Part shown: one piece after another, positions 34,354 to 43,797 of the stretch
How the letters are laid out: the number at the start of each line of letters is the position of its first letter
Position numbering within the stretch: position 1 is the stretch's first letter
Source: Streptomyces sp. NRRL S-646
GTDB lineage: Bacteria; Actinomycetota; Actinomycetes; Streptomycetales; Streptomycetaceae
Assembly: GCF_000720765.1 (NCBI RefSeq)
Contig: NZ_JODC01000013.1
Span: 310,001-374,000 of the forward strand
Direction: 5' to 3'
Length of the DNA: 64,000 nucleotides
Translations under genes and position numbers: made by a program
Notes under the pieces: generated by a model
Seen by the model: the letters and a program-made list of their open reading frames with translations, nothing else
Told to the model about the DNA's origin: nothing
Database searches by the model: none

Positions 34354-36393
34354 ATGGACGTGAAGCGATACTTCCGTGGGCCGGTCATGTGGATCGTGCT
34401 GGCCGTCCTTGCCGTGGTCGTGTTGATGCAGGTCGTCGGCTCGTCCGGCGGCTACAAGACGGTAGACACCGGCCAGGTCGTGGCAGCGATCAATGACAAC
34501 AAGGTCGAATCAGCCAAGCTGACCACCGGCGACGAGCAGACCGTCAAGGTCCAGCTCAAGGACGGCGTAAAGGTCGAGGGCAGCTCTAAGATCCAGGCGA
34601 GCTACATCGGCGACCAGGGCGTCAACCTCGCCAACACGCTGCAGACCAAGTACCAGGACAAGCAGATCCCGGACGGCTATACGGTTTCGCCGTCCAAGCA
34701 GAACCCCTTCCTGGGCATCCTGCTCTCCCTGCTCCCCTTCGTCCTGATCGTGGTCGTCTTCCTGTTCCTGATGAATCAGATGCAGGGCGGCGGCTCCCGG
34801 GTCATGAACTTCGGGAAGTCCAAGGCCAAACTCATCACCAAGGACACCCCCAAGACGACGTTCTCGGACGTCGCGGGCTGTGACGAGGCCGTCGAGGAGC
34901 TCCACGAGATCAAGGAGTTCCTGCAGGAGCCGGCGAAGTTCCAGGCCGTCGGCGCCAAGATCCCCAAGGGCGTGCTGCTCTACGGCCGTCCCGGTACCGG
35001 CAAGACGCTCCTCGCGCGTGCCGTCGCCGGCGAGGCAGGGGTCCCCTTCTACTCGATCTCCGGTTCCGACTTCGTCGAGATGTTCGTCGGTGTCGGTGCC
35101 TCCCGGGTCCGTGACCTGTTCGAGCAGGCCAAGGCGAACGCCCCGGCGATCGTCTTCGTCGACGAGATCGACGCGGTCGGCCGCCACCGCGGCGCCGGCC
35201 TCGGCGGCGGTCACGACGAGCGCGAGCAGACGCTGAACCAGCTGCTCGTCGAGATGGACGGCTTCGACGTCAAGGGTGGTGTGATTCTCATCGCAGCCAC
35301 CAACCGTCCGGACATCCTCGACCCGGCTCTTCTGCGGCCCGGCCGCTTCGACCGCCAGATCGCGGTCGACCCGCCGGACCTGCAGGGCCGCCTGGAGATC
35401 CTCAAGGTCCACCAGAAGGGCAAGCCGGTCGCTCCGGACGTCGACCTCGCGGCCGTCGCCCGCCGTACGCCGGGCTTCACGGGCGCCGACCTGAGCAACG
35501 TCCTCAACGAGGCCGCGCTGCTCACCGCCCGCAGCGACAAGAAGCTGATCGACAACTCCATGCTGGACGAGGCGATCGACCGCGTGGTCGCGGGCCCGCA
35601 GAAGCGGACCCGGATCATGTCGGACAAGGAGAAGAAGATCACCGCGTACCACGAGGGCGGTCACGCCCTGGTCGCGGCGGCCTCCCCGAACTCCGACCCG
35701 GTCCACAAGATCACGATCCTGTCGAGAGGCCGTGCCCTCGGCTACACGATGGTCCTTCCGGACGAGGACAAGTACTCCACGACCCGCAACGAGATGCTGG
35801 ACCAGCTGGCCTACATGCTGGGCGGCCGTGCGGCCGAGGAGCTCGTCTTCCACGACCCGACCACGGGCGCCGCGAACGACATCGAGAAGGCCACCGCCAC
35901 GGCCCGCGCGATGGTCACGCAGTACGGCATGACCGAGCGGCTCGGCGCCATCAAGTTCGGCGGCGACAACACCGAGCCGTTCCTCGGACGTGAGATGGCT
36001 CACCAGCGCGACTACTCGGAAGAGGTCGCTGCTCTGGTGGACGAGGAAGTCAAGAAGCTCATCGAGAACGCGCACAACGAGGCCTGGGAGATCCTGGTCG
36101 AGAACCGCGACGTCCTCGACAACCTCGTCCTGCAGCTGCTGGAGAAGGAGACGCTGGGCAAGGAGGAGATCGCCGAGATCTTCTCCGCCATCGTCAAGCG
36201 CCCGGCCAGGCCCGCCTGGACCGGCTCCTCCCGCCGCACGCCGTCCACCCGCCCGCCGGTGCTCTCCCCGAAGGAGCTGGCACTGACGAACGGCGCCAAC
36301 GGCGCGACCCCGGCGATCAGCACCGTCAAGTCGACGGCGACGGAATCCGCCCCGGCGATCGAGACGGCCCCGGAAGACCGCCCGGAGAGCTGA
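34354..36393 (+). CDS. ftsH: ATP-dependent zinc metalloprotease FtsH
   Basis: 679 residues. An N-terminal transmembrane helix ([18 protein letters not shown]), an extracytoplasmic domain to about 120, a second helix ([17 protein letters not shown]), then AAA+ (about 170-370) and peptidase domains with [15 protein letters not shown] (HExxH). Walker B is [12 protein letters not shown] and the second region of homology [18 protein letters not shown] is normal. Walker A reads GRPGTGKT instead of the usual GPPGTGKT. Start ATG 34354 is by homology (MDVKRYFRG); an in-frame ATG at 34318 is possible. Degrades misfolded and regulatory membrane proteins. The tail is Pro/Thr-rich. Confidence 0.95.
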   Translation: MDVKRYFRGPVMWIVLAVLAVVVLMQVVGSSGGYKTVDTGQVVAAINDNKVESAKLTTGDEQTVKVQLKDGVKVEGSSKIQASYIGDQGVNLANTLQTKYQDKQIPDGYTVSPSKQNPFLGILLSLLPFVLIVVVFLFLMNQMQGGGSRVMNFGKSKAKLITKDTPKTTFSDVAGCDEAVEELHEIKEFLQEPAKFQAVGAKIPKGVLLYGRPGTGKTLLARAVAGEAGVPFYSISGSDFVEMFVGVGASRVRDLFEQAKANAPAIVFVDEIDAVGRHRGAGLGGGHDEREQTLNQLLVEMDGFDVKGGVILIAATNRPDILDPALLRPGRFDRQIAVDPPDLQGRLEILKVHQKGKPVAPDVDLAAVARRTPGFTGADLSNVLNEAALLTARSDKKLIDNSMLDEAIDRVVAGPQKRTRIMSDKEKKITAYHEGGHALVAAASPNSDPVHKITILSRGRALGYTMVLPDEDKYSTTRNEMLDQLAYMLGGRAAEELVFHDPTTGAANDIEKATATARAMVTQYGMTERLGAIKFGGDNTEPFLGREMAHQRDYSEEVAALVDEEVKKLIENAHNEAWEILVENRDVLDNLVLQLLEKETLGKEEIAEIFSAIVKRPARPAWTGSSRRTPSTRPPVLSPKELALTNGANGATPAISTVKSTATESAPAIETAPEDRPES

Positions 36394-36429
36394 CCATCGC
36401 TCTCCCGGCGGCCACGTCGGCCCGGAATG

Positions 36430-36471
36430 AATGCCGCGCCCCCCAGGTTCTAGCCTGGGGGGCGCGGCATT
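36430..36471 (+). terminator. Strong terminator between ftsH and folE
   Basis: A perfect 17-bp stem (ATGCCGCGCCCCCCAGG with its complement) plus one further A:T pair and a loop of TTCTAG, followed by TTTC. It is the clearest factor-independent-like terminator in the window and shows that folE is not simply read from ftsH. Confidence 0.85.
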
Positions 36472-36535
36472 TCAGCCATGTCGCAGATGAGGCGCGTGGC
36501 CCACACGCGTGACCCGCACAGGAACGAGGCACCAC

Positions 36536-37141
36536 ATGACCGACCCCGTGACGCTGGACGGCGAGGGCTCGATCGGCGAGTTCGACGAGAAGCGCGCCGA
36601 GAACGCCGTACGCGAACTGCTGATCGCGGTCGGCGAGGACCCGGACCGGGAGGGCCTGCGGGAGACGCCGGCGCGGGTGGCGCGGGCGTACCGGGAGATA
36701 TTCGCGGGTCTGTGGCAGAAGCCCGAGGACGTGCTGACGACGACGTTCGACCTGGGGCACGACGAGATGGTCCTGGTGAAGGACATCGAGGTGCTCAGCT
36801 CCTGTGAGCACCACCTCGTCCCCTTCGTCGGGGTCGCCCATGTCGGATACATCCCGTCCACCGACGGCAAGATCACGGGGCTGTCGAAGCTGGCCCGGCT
36901 CGTGGACGTCTACGCCCGGCGCCCGCAGGTGCAGGAACGACTCACCACGCAGATCGCCGACTCGCTGATGAAGATCCTGGAGCCGCGCGGGGTGATCGTC
37001 GTTGTCGAGTGTGAGCACATGTGCATGTCGATGAGAGGTGTCCGGAAGCCCGGGGCGAAGACCATAACCTCGGCCGTGCGTGGTCAGTTGCGCGATCCTG
37101 CCACCCGTAATGAGGCAATGAGCCTGATCATGGCGCGATAA
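36536..37141 (+). CDS. folE: GTP cyclohydrolase I
   Basis: 201 residues. [20 protein letters not shown] has the zinc-binding Cys-His, and [20 protein letters not shown] the second Cys; [12 protein letters not shown] is also conserved. The zinc form (FolE1) catalyses the first step of folate and pterin synthesis. ATG 36536 follows GAGG. It converges with the folate genes on the other strand. Confidence 0.95.
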   Translation: MTDPVTLDGEGSIGEFDEKRAENAVRELLIAVGEDPDREGLRETPARVARAYREIFAGLWQKPEDVLTTTFDLGHDEMVLVKDIEVLSSCEHHLVPFVGVAHVGYIPSTDGKITGLSKLARLVDVYARRPQVQERLTTQIADSLMKILEPRGVIVVVECEHMCMSMRGVRKPGAKTITSAVRGQLRDPATRNEAMSLIMAR

Positions 37142-37217
37142 CCCGCAGCCACCGCCTCGACCTCTACGCCGGCTTCCTGGCCAACGGGCACCTCGCCCGC
37201 CGGCCCTGGTAGCAAAC

Positions 37218-37703
37218 TCAGACCGCCGACGCCGCCCCGTTGTTGTTCTCGTCGTCCTCCGGGAGCCTGCACACGCGCTCCAGGAAGATGGCCGCCGCTA
37301 TGACCGCGATGCCCGCCACGACCGAGAAGCCGGCGTAGATGGCCTGGTCGCGGCGGGCGGGGATGTCGAGTTGCTCCAGCAGGAAGACGCCCGTGCCGCC
37401 GTACATGCCGGCGACGAGGGCGGCGACCAGGGCGCTGGCCTGGCCGAAGACGACCGCGCGGGCCGCCATCAGCGGGTCGACGCCCTTGGCCTCGGGGCGG
37501 CGCTCGCGCTGGGCCTTGAAACGGCCGCGCAGCGAGAGCGCCGTGGCCAGCAGGACCACCGCGATCAGGGCGAGGACGATGGGGGCGGCGAGCGGGACGC
37601 TCGGGAGGGTCCCGATCGAGTTCCAGAGGCGGGCGCCCGCCCAGGACAGGATTCCGGCTACGACGAAAACGCCGACCAGCACCCTGATGCGCAGCTCTCT
37701 CAC
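37218..37703 (-). CDS. DUF3180 membrane protein
   Basis: 161 residues, four hydrophobic helices (RVLVGVFVVAGILSWAGARL, APIVLALIAVVLLATALSL, GQASALVAALVAGMYGGTGV, YAGFSVVAGIAVIAAAIFL) separated by a basic loop with RGRFKAQRERRPEAKG. DUF3180 proteins regularly follow folK in actinobacteria; function unknown. Start GTG 37703 with GGGACA upstream. It is the last gene of the leftward folate operon, 70 bases after folK. The gap 37142-37217 to folE holds no gene. Confidence 0.88.
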   Translation of the reverse strand: MRELRIRVLVGVFVVAGILSWAGARLWNSIGTLPSVPLAAPIVLALIAVVLLATALSLRGRFKAQRERRPEAKGVDPLMAARAVVFGQASALVAALVAGMYGGTGVFLLEQLDIPARRDQAIYAGFSVVAGIAVIAAAIFLERVCRLPEDDENNNGAASAV

Positions 37704-37773
37704 GGTGTCCCTTCAGCTCCCCCGGGCCCTGCGGGCCGTGGTCGTCCCGACCTTGCCGTCCTGACCTTAACGA

Positions 37774-38385
37774 CTACTCGGGCAGGTGGAGTTCCAGGTC
37801 CTTGCGCGGTGTCACGCCCTCGCGGGTGACGGCGTCGAGGAGAGCGGCGACCGCGCCGCGGCCCGGCAGGTGCGCCTCCGGTTCCATGTCGTGCCAGGGG
37901 GCGAGGACGAAGGCACGCTCGTGGGCGCGCGGATGGGGCAGCGTGAGGTGCGGGTCGTCGTCGATGAGGTCCGCGTACGCCACGATGTCGACGTCGAGAG
38001 TGCGCGCGCCCCAGCGCTCGTCCCGTACCCGGTGGAAGGCCTCCTCGACCGCGTGCGCCCGCTCCAGCAGCGAGGACGGCGGCAGGGTGGTCTTCAGGAC
38101 GACGACCGCGTTGAAGTACGAGGGCTGGCTGCCGGGCTCGACGCCCCACGGCTCCGTCTCGTACACCGGAGAGACGGCCTTGATGCGGACGCCCGGGGTG
38201 TCCTCCAGGGCGTCGATGGCGCCCTGGAGGGTCTCCAGGCGGTTGCCGAGGTTGGCGCCGAGGGAGATCACGGCCCGTTTCGGGTTCTGGAGGGTCGTGT
38301 CGGCGGCGTCGACCTGCTCGACGACGGAGGCGGGCACCGGCTGGACGGTCGGGTCGACGGGACCCTGCGTGAAGGACGCGGTCAT
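37774..38385 (-). CDS. folK: 2-amino-4-hydroxy-6-hydroxymethyldihydropteridine pyrophosphokinase
   Basis: 203 residues. AVISLGANLGNRLETLQGAI and SPVYETEPWG at the N-terminal half, RDERWGARTLDVDIVAYADL and LPHPRAHERAFVLAPWHDME later, all diagnostic of HPPK. The first 35 residues are an extra low-complexity extension. It transfers pyrophosphate to 6-hydroxymethyl-dihydropterin. The start overlaps the folB stop by four bases (coupled). Confidence 0.95.
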   Translation of the reverse strand: MTASFTQGPVDPTVQPVPASVVEQVDAADTTLQNPKRAVISLGANLGNRLETLQGAIDALEDTPGVRIKAVSPVYETEPWGVEPGSQPSYFNAVVVLKTTLPPSSLLERAHAVEEAFHRVRDERWGARTLDVDIVAYADLIDDDPHLTLPHPRAHERAFVLAPWHDMEPEAHLPGRGAVAALLDAVTREGVTPRKDLELHLPE

Positions 38386-38741
38386 ACTCGGCTCCGGGTG
38401 ATGGTGACGGTCACGTCGTCGAAGGGGACCGTGATCGGCGCGTCCGGTTTGTGGACGCAGACCTCGACTTCCTGGACCCCGTCGTGCTTCAGACAGGCCT
38501 GGGCGATGCGCTCGGCGAGCGTCTCGATGAGGTCGACGGGCTCGCCCTCGACGACGGCCACGACCTCCTCCGCCACGATGCCGTAGTGCACGGTCTTCGC
38601 CAGGTCGTCGTCGGCGGCGGCCGGGCGCGTGTCCAGGCCGAGGACGAGGTCCACGATGAAGGTCTGGCCCTCCTCGCGCTCCTTGGGGAACACCCCGTGG
38701 TGCCCACGGGCCTTGAGGCCGCGCAGCGCGACACGATCCAC
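38382..38741 (-). CDS. folB: Dihydroneopterin aldolase
   Basis: 119 residues. ALRGLKARGHHGVFPKEREE, IVDLVLGLDTRPAA and VVEGEPVDLIETLAERIAQA match the FolB family. It cleaves dihydroneopterin in folate synthesis. GTG 38741 has AGGAG eight bases upstream. A 248-base gap separates it from the NTF2-like gene, so a promoter of its own is likely. Confidence 0.95.
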   Translation of the reverse strand: MDRVALRGLKARGHHGVFPKEREEGQTFIVDLVLGLDTRPAAADDDLAKTVHYGIVAEEVVAVVEGEPVDLIETLAERIAQACLKHDGVQEVEVCVHKPDAPITVPFDDVTVTITRSRV

Positions 38742-38839
38742 GCGAATCACTCCTGCAATCGTCGGTGACGGCCGGTCACTGCCGTGTGCGGGCGGCACAC
38801 CGGCCTCGAACGAATCTACCTGCGGGCACTGACAGGACC

Positions 38840-38859
38840 GGGCCACGGGGGCGTGGCCC
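38840..38859. terminator. Hairpin upstream of folB
   Basis: A perfect 8-bp stem (GGGCCACG and CGTGGCCC) with a GGGG loop in the 248-base gap between the NTF2-like gene and folB. It could end the folP transcript or attenuate folB; the rest of the gap has no gene. Confidence 0.45.
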
Positions 38860-38989
38860 ATGCCGGGACCAGGAGGGTTCATCGCGTGTTTCCCCTGGGG
38901 AACCCGGCGGCTCACGGGTTGGTAGCCGCCCCTACCCAGGGGTCCGTGATTCCAACCACTTCTTGGTCCTCAAGGGGGCGCCTACCCAC

Positions 38990-39493
38990 TCAGGAGGGTG
39001 TGTCGCCGTCCTCGTCCTCGTCGTTTTCGGTCATCACGGGCGAGGCGTGGTGGGACCAGAGCTTCCAGCCTGCCGGGGTGCGGTGGAACACGTTGGTGGC
39101 GACCACCAGCTGCCCGACGAGCGGACCGAGTTCCTCGCTGCCCTTGGGGGCGGGGCCGCCGCTGAGGATGTTCTCGGTGCAGGTCACCAGGGCGGTGTCG
39201 CCCGTGACGGAGACATGCACGTCGGTGAGGAAGAACTGGATGTAGTCGGTGTTCGCCATGATCAGCGCATACGACCTCAGGACCTCGCCGCGGCCGGTGA
39301 GCGCCGGCCAGCCGGGGTGCACGCACGAGATCACACCGGTGTCGGCCGGGTCGTGGTACTCCTCGTCGACCTCCAGATCGGACGGGGCGAGCCAGAGCGC
39401 GGACAGGCCCTCGAAGTCGCCGCGCTCCATGGCCTCGTAGAAGGCCGTGTTGGCGGCTTCGACCTGCTCGACGTCGGTGTGGGGGGCGCTCAC
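38990..39493 (-). CDS. NTF2/SnoaL-like protein in the folate operon
   Basis: 167 residues. EAANTAFYEAMERGDFEGLS at the N-terminus, GRGEVLRSYALIMANTDYIQ in the middle and VVATNVFHRTPAGWKLWSHH near the end form a cone-shaped NTF2-like fold. Members are small-molecule enzymes or binding proteins. The GTG overlaps the folP stop by four bases (GTGA), so it is translationally coupled to folP. The C-terminal tail is Asp/Glu-rich. A pterin-linked function is plausible but unproven. Confidence 0.88.
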   Translation of the reverse strand: MSAPHTDVEQVEAANTAFYEAMERGDFEGLSALWLAPSDLEVDEEYHDPADTGVISCVHPGWPALTGRGEVLRSYALIMANTDYIQFFLTDVHVSVTGDTALVTCTENILSGGPAPKGSEELGPLVGQLVVATNVFHRTPAGWKLWSHHASPVMTENDEDEDGDTPS

Positions 39494-40368
39494 CGGGCTC
39501 CTTCGGCAGCGCGCGCGCCCTCCACGGCGCGCGCGACCCGTACGGCGTCCGCCGTAGCGCGCACCTCGTGCACGCGCACCGCCCATGCGCCGGCGTGCGC
39601 GGCGAGTGCGGAGACGGCGGCCGTGGCGGCGTCGCGCTCGCGCGCGGGCGGGGGCGCGCCCTCCGGTCCGGCCAGGACGCGGCCGAGGAACCGCTTGCGG
39701 GAGGCGGCGACGAGCAGGGGGTGGCCGAGGCCGAGCAGCCGGTCCAGGTGGGCGAGCAGGACCAGGTCGTGCTCGGCGTCCTTGGAGAAGCCGAGGCCGG
39801 GGTCGACGACGACGCGGTCGGGGGCGATGCCGCCGGCCAGGACGGCCTCCACGCGTGCGTGCAGTTCGTCGGCGACCTCGGTGACGACGTCCCCGTACAC
39901 GCCCTTGACGTTGCCGCCCTCCAGGAAGCCGCGCCAGTGCATGACGACGAAGGGGGCGCCGGCGGCTGCCACCACCGGGATCATCGCCGGGTCGGCGAGG
40001 CCGCCGCTGACGTCGTTGACGAGGGCGGCGCCGGCGGCGAGGGCCCGTTCGGCCACGGAGGCGCGCATGGTGTCGACGGAGACGGTGGCGCCCTCGGAGG
40101 CGAGGCCGCGGACGACGGGGATGACGCGCTTGAGCTCCTCGGCCTCGTCGACGCGGGTGGCGCCGGGCCGGGTGGACTCGCCGCCGACGTCGACCAGGTC
40201 CGCGCCCTCGGCGACCAGGTCGAGGCCGTGTTTGACGGCGCTCGTGGTGTCGAAGAAGCGGCCGCCGTCGGAGAAGGAGTCGGGCGTGACGTTCACCACC
40301 CCCATGACCGCGCAGCGGTCCCACTCCGGAAGGCCCGCGACGCGCCCGCGTCCGCTCTGCTTGCTCAT
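39490..40368 (-). CDS. folP: Dihydropteroate synthase
   Basis: 292 residues. MGVVNVTPDSFSDGGRFFDT, DVGGESTRPGATRVD, NDVSGGLADPAMIPVVAAAG and DPGLGFSKDAEHDL are the DHPS motifs. The enzyme joins pterin pyrophosphate and p-aminobenzoate and is the sulfonamide target. The C-terminal end is Ala/Arg-rich. ATG 40368 lacks a strong ribosome site. A long terminator just upstream isolates it from the lysyltransferase gene. Confidence 0.95.
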   Translation of the reverse strand: MSKQSGRGRVAGLPEWDRCAVMGVVNVTPDSFSDGGRFFDTTSAVKHGLDLVAEGADLVDVGGESTRPGATRVDEAEELKRVIPVVRGLASEGATVSVDTMRASVAERALAAGAALVNDVSGGLADPAMIPVVAAAGAPFVVMHWRGFLEGGNVKGVYGDVVTEVADELHARVEAVLAGGIAPDRVVVDPGLGFSKDAEHDLVLLAHLDRLLGLGHPLLVAASRKRFLGRVLAGPEGAPPPARERDAATAAVSALAAHAGAWAVRVHEVRATADAVRVARAVEGARAAEGAR

Positions 40369-40408
40369 ACGTTCAGCGTAGGCCCCGGCCGTGGCCGGGA
40401 GACGCCAC

Positions 40409-40454
40409 GGCCCGGACGGAAGCCCCCTGTAGGAGGGGAGTTTCCGTCCGGGCC
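40409..40454. terminator. Long hairpin between the lysyltransferase gene and folP
   Basis: A perfect 13-bp outer stem (GGCCCGGACGGAA and TTCCGTCCGGGCC) encloses a second C/G-run hairpin. It lies between two minus-strand genes, ending the upstream one and separating folP. A second stem (GGCCGTGGC with GCCACGGCC, 40387-40412) partly overlaps it. Confidence 0.75.
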
Positions 40455-40498
40455 TGTTCTTCTCACAGCGTCCGGCGTCCGGTGTCCCGGTCAGGCGG

Positions 40499-42334
40499 TC
40501 ATGCCGCGCGTACGTCGCGCTCCGCGACGGCGTGCGTGCACACGCGCGGGGCGGGCCTGCGGCGGCGCAGGAAGCGCGGCAGCGGCAGGGCGAGGTTGAC
40601 GAAGCCCTCCGCCTGCATGGCGGCGAAGCCGATGCGCGGCAGGTCGGCCGATGCCCGGTAGACGACGAAACGGGGCTCCCAGCGCGGCTGGAACTTCGCG
40701 TTGAACTTGTACAGGGACTCGATCTGGAACCAGCGGGAGAGGAAGACCAGCAGCCCGCGCCAGGCGCGCAGCACCGGGCCCGCGCCGATCTTCTCGCCAC
40801 GCGCGAGTGCCGAGCGGAACATCGCGAAGTTGAGCGACATGCGCGTGATGCCGAGTTTCGGTGCCGCCTGGAGGGCCGCGACGATGAGCAGTTCGTTCAT
40901 GCCGGGGTCGGCCGAACGGTCGCGGCGCATCAGATCGAGGGAGGCGCCGTCGGTGCCCCAGGGGACGAAGTGCAGGATCGCCTTCAGGTCGCCGTACTCG
41001 CCGGGCTGGTCGTCCGCCTTGTGGGCGGTGGCGATCAGGCAGTCGCCGTCGGCGGCGTCGCCGATGCGGCCCAGCGCCATGGAGAACCCGCGCTCGGTGT
41101 CGGTGCCGCGCCAGTCCTCGGCGGCGTTGCGGATCCGCTCCAGCTCCGCCTCACCGAGGTCACGTACACGTCGTACCCGGGTTTCGTAACCGGCGCGCTC
41201 GATGCGCTTGACCATCTGGCGCACGTTGCGCATCGCGCGGCCGGCGAGGGAGAAATCCGCTACGTCCACCACCGCCTCGTCGCCCAGTTCCAGGGCGTCG
41301 AGGCCGGTCTCGCGGGTCCACACCTCGCCTCCCGTCTCCGAGCAGCCCATGACGGCCGGGGTCCAGGAGTGCGCGCGCGCCTCGTCCATGAAGCGCTCGA
41401 TGGCGCCGGGCCAGGCCTCGACGTCGCCGATGGGGTCGCCGCTGGCGAGCATCACGCCGGACACGACGCGGTACGTCACCGCCGCCTTGCCGCTGGGCGA
41501 GAAGACGACCGCCTTGTCGCGGCGCAGCGCGAAGTGGCCGAGGGAGTCGCGGCGGCCGTGCTTCTCCAGGAGGGCGCGCAGCCGGGTCTCGTCCTCCTCC
41601 GTCAGACGCGCGGCCGGGTGTTCGGGCCGGAAGGCGAGGTAGATCGTGGTGACCGCCGTCAGCAGGCCGAGCGCGCCCAGTGAGAAGCCGACGGTCCAGG
41701 AGGTGTTGCCCTGGTAGTCGACCGGGCCCTCGAAGCCGAACAGGCCGTAGAGGACATGGGTGATGCGATCGGCCAGGCTCGGGTCGCCGACGAGGGTCTT
41801 CGGGTGGGCGCTGACGATGACCAGCCCCAGGGCGAGGGAACCGGCGCCCATGAGGACGAAGTTCGCGAGCGCACGCCACCTGCTGCGCGGATCGGGAAGC
41901 GCTCGGAACTGATCACGGTGTCGCAGCAGCGGTGCGAGCAGCGCCAGCGAGATGATCACTCCGATGATGGAGTGCCGGTATGTGAACTGCGCCACCGCGC
42001 CCGCCGGCAGCAGCGCCACCGCGGCGCGCCACGCCCGGCGTTTGCCGCGCCTCAGGCCGTGTGCGAGCAGCAGCAGCAGGATGCCGGCGCTGAGCGAGAG
42101 CGCGGCCGCGAACGGGCCGAACGACCCGGGCAGCACTTCGGCGATCGTGTGCATACGGCTGTGCCTGAAGCGCGGGAAGACGCCCGCGGCGATGTCCAGA
42201 GCGCCCACGAGTGCGCAGGCTCTGGCGACGAGGACGGGGACGGCCTCGGGGCGCGGACCACGGAATACGCGCCGCGCGCTGCGTGATCGGGTGGGAACCC
42301 CACCCGACATTTCCTCATCTGTCCTGACAGACAT
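40499..42334 (-). CDS. Phosphatidylglycerol lysyltransferase-type membrane protein (DUF2156)
   Basis: About 611 residues. Six or so N-terminal transmembrane helices (for example ALSLSAGILLLLLAHGL, IIGVIISLALLAPLL) precede a cytoplasmic GNAT-like DUF2156 domain with AVTYRVVSGVMLASGDPIGD, SLDLMRRDRSADPGMNELLI and KFNAKFQPRWEPRFVVYRA. This resembles the aminoacyl-phosphatidylglycerol synthase (MprF/LysX N-terminal) family, which modifies membrane charge using aminoacyl-tRNA. No lysyl-tRNA synthetase domain is fused. Start ATG 42334 is one of two close choices. Divergent from the esterase gene. Confidence 0.85.
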   Translation of the reverse strand: MSVRTDEEMSGGVPTRSRSARRVFRGPRPEAVPVLVARACALVGALDIAAGVFPRFRHSRMHTIAEVLPGSFGPFAAALSLSAGILLLLLAHGLRRGKRRAWRAAVALLPAGAVAQFTYRHSIIGVIISLALLAPLLRHRDQFRALPDPRSRWRALANFVLMGAGSLALGLVIVSAHPKTLVGDPSLADRITHVLYGLFGFEGPVDYQGNTSWTVGFSLGALGLLTAVTTIYLAFRPEHPAARLTEEDETRLRALLEKHGRRDSLGHFALRRDKAVVFSPSGKAAVTYRVVSGVMLASGDPIGDVEAWPGAIERFMDEARAHSWTPAVMGCSETGGEVWTRETGLDALELGDEAVVDVADFSLAGRAMRNVRQMVKRIERAGYETRVRRVRDLGEAELERIRNAAEDWRGTDTERGFSMALGRIGDAADGDCLIATAHKADDQPGEYGDLKAILHFVPWGTDGASLDLMRRDRSADPGMNELLIVAALQAAPKLGITRMSLNFAMFRSALARGEKIGAGPVLRAWRGLLVFLSRWFQIESLYKFNAKFQPRWEPRFVVYRASADLPRIGFAAMQAEGFVNLALPLPRFLRRRRPAPRVCTHAVAERDVRAA

Positions 42335-42534
42335 CGCATCCCGTAGTTCTGCGAGAGACCTTGGATCCGGGCCCGATTCGGGCATCCGGCGACATTGCGC
42401 CCTCTAGGACGGTGTCTCGGGGAGCAAGGTTCCAACCTCTCCTCAAAGCCGGTCCAAAGGCCGAGGAAAGTCCCGGACAAGCTCTCGCGAAGGTATGCGG
42501 GATCCGGGTGGAAACCGCAGGCAGGAAGCAGGTC

Positions 42535-43662
42535 ATGGGTCTTACGAGCAACAAAGTGCTGCTGCTGGCAGTGATGTTCGCCGTACTGCTGTTCGTGGGC
42601 ACGGTGTGGCTGTGGCCCCGCCTGGCACGGCGCAACTGGCGGGCCGTCAGCGGACGCGTCGGGCTGCTGTTCGGCACCCAGCTCGCCCTCTTCCTGTCGG
42701 TCGGCCTCGCCGCCAACCAGGCCTTCGGGTTCTACGCCAGCTGGGCGGACCTGTTCGGCCAGGAGAAGGCCCAGGGTGTGGTCGTGAACCACACGGCGCT
42801 CGGAGGCTCCGGCGGCCCGCTGCAGGTGATCGACACGGCACGCGTACGTGGAGCCGGCGGTTCCCAGCCGCAGGCCGGCGGTCAGATCCAGAAGGTCGAC
42901 ATCGTCGGCCGTACGACGAACATCGCCACGCCCGCGTATGTGTATCTGCCGCCGGAGTACTTCCAGCCGCAGTACCGCACGCGTACGTTCCCCGCCGCCG
43001 TCGTCCTCACCGGATATCCGGGCACCGCGCAGGCGCTCGTGGACAAACTGCACTATCCGAGTACGGCCCAGGGCCTTGCGAAGAACGGCCGTATGCAGCC
43101 GATGATCCTGGTGATGCTGCGGCCGACGGTGGCGCCGCCGCGGGACACGGAATGCGTGGACATCCCGGGCGGTCCGAAGACGGAGACGTTCTTCGCCAAG
43201 GACCTGCCCGATGCCGTACTCGCGCACTACCGAGTGGGCAAAAAGCCGGGCAGCTGGGGCATCATCGGCGATTCCACGGGCGGCTACTGCGCGCTGAAGC
43301 TCGCCATGCACCACCCCCGGGTGTATGCCGCAGCGGCGGGTCTGTCGCCGTACTACAAGGCGCCGATCGACCCCACCACGGGCGATCTCTTCCACGGTGA
43401 CAAGCGGCTGCGCAACCGCGCGGACCTGTGGTGGTGCATCAAGCACCTGCCTTCCCCGGACACTTCACTGCTCGTCACCAGCAGCAAGATCGGGGAATCC
43501 AACTACAAGGCGACACTGAAGTTCATAGAGGGTGTGCGGGCCACGAACCTGACGCGGATCTCGTCGATCATCCTTGACAGCGGCGGCCACAACTTCAACA
43601 CCTGGCGGCGGGAGATTCCCGCGACGCTGCAGTGGATCAGCGGGCGGCTGAGCGACCGGTGA
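42535..43662 (+). CDS. Membrane-anchored alpha/beta-hydrolase (esterase, Ag85-like fold)
   Basis: 375 residues. A double N-terminal hydrophobic region (LLLAVMFAVLLFVGTVWLW, LLFGTQLALFLSVGLAAN) anchors it. The hydrolase domain has AAVVLTGYPGTAQALV, WGIIGDSTGGYCALKLAMHH with the nucleophile Ser, and ILDSGGHNFNTWRREI with the catalytic His. It resembles the esterase family of antigen 85-like enzymes; an extracellular or periplasm-facing role is likely. ATG 42535 with AGGAAG upstream. Divergent from the lysyltransferase gene over 200 bases. Confidence 0.88.
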   Translation: MGLTSNKVLLLAVMFAVLLFVGTVWLWPRLARRNWRAVSGRVGLLFGTQLALFLSVGLAANQAFGFYASWADLFGQEKAQGVVVNHTALGGSGGPLQVIDTARVRGAGGSQPQAGGQIQKVDIVGRTTNIATPAYVYLPPEYFQPQYRTRTFPAAVVLTGYPGTAQALVDKLHYPSTAQGLAKNGRMQPMILVMLRPTVAPPRDTECVDIPGGPKTETFFAKDLPDAVLAHYRVGKKPGSWGIIGDSTGGYCALKLAMHHPRVYAAAAGLSPYYKAPIDPTTGDLFHGDKRLRNRADLWWCIKHLPSPDTSLLVTSSKIGESNYKATLKFIEGVRATNLTRISSIILDSGGHNFNTWRREIPATLQWISGRLSDR

Positions 43663-43797
43663 CCAGGGTTCCCAGAGGTGATGATCTTGCTGAATTCGGC
43701 AAAGGCCTATTCCTGATGCCCTGTGAACGTTTCGGTATGGCTGTGTTTTTGCGGGGCGGGGCACCAACACTCGCCTACGCGCGGTAAGTTTCTGGCC

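Noticed and set aside
37142..37217. Possible remnant coding for about 20 residues (YAGFLANGHLARRPW) between folE and the DUF3180 gene
   Set aside because: Too short to assign and no recognisable family; treated as intergenic.
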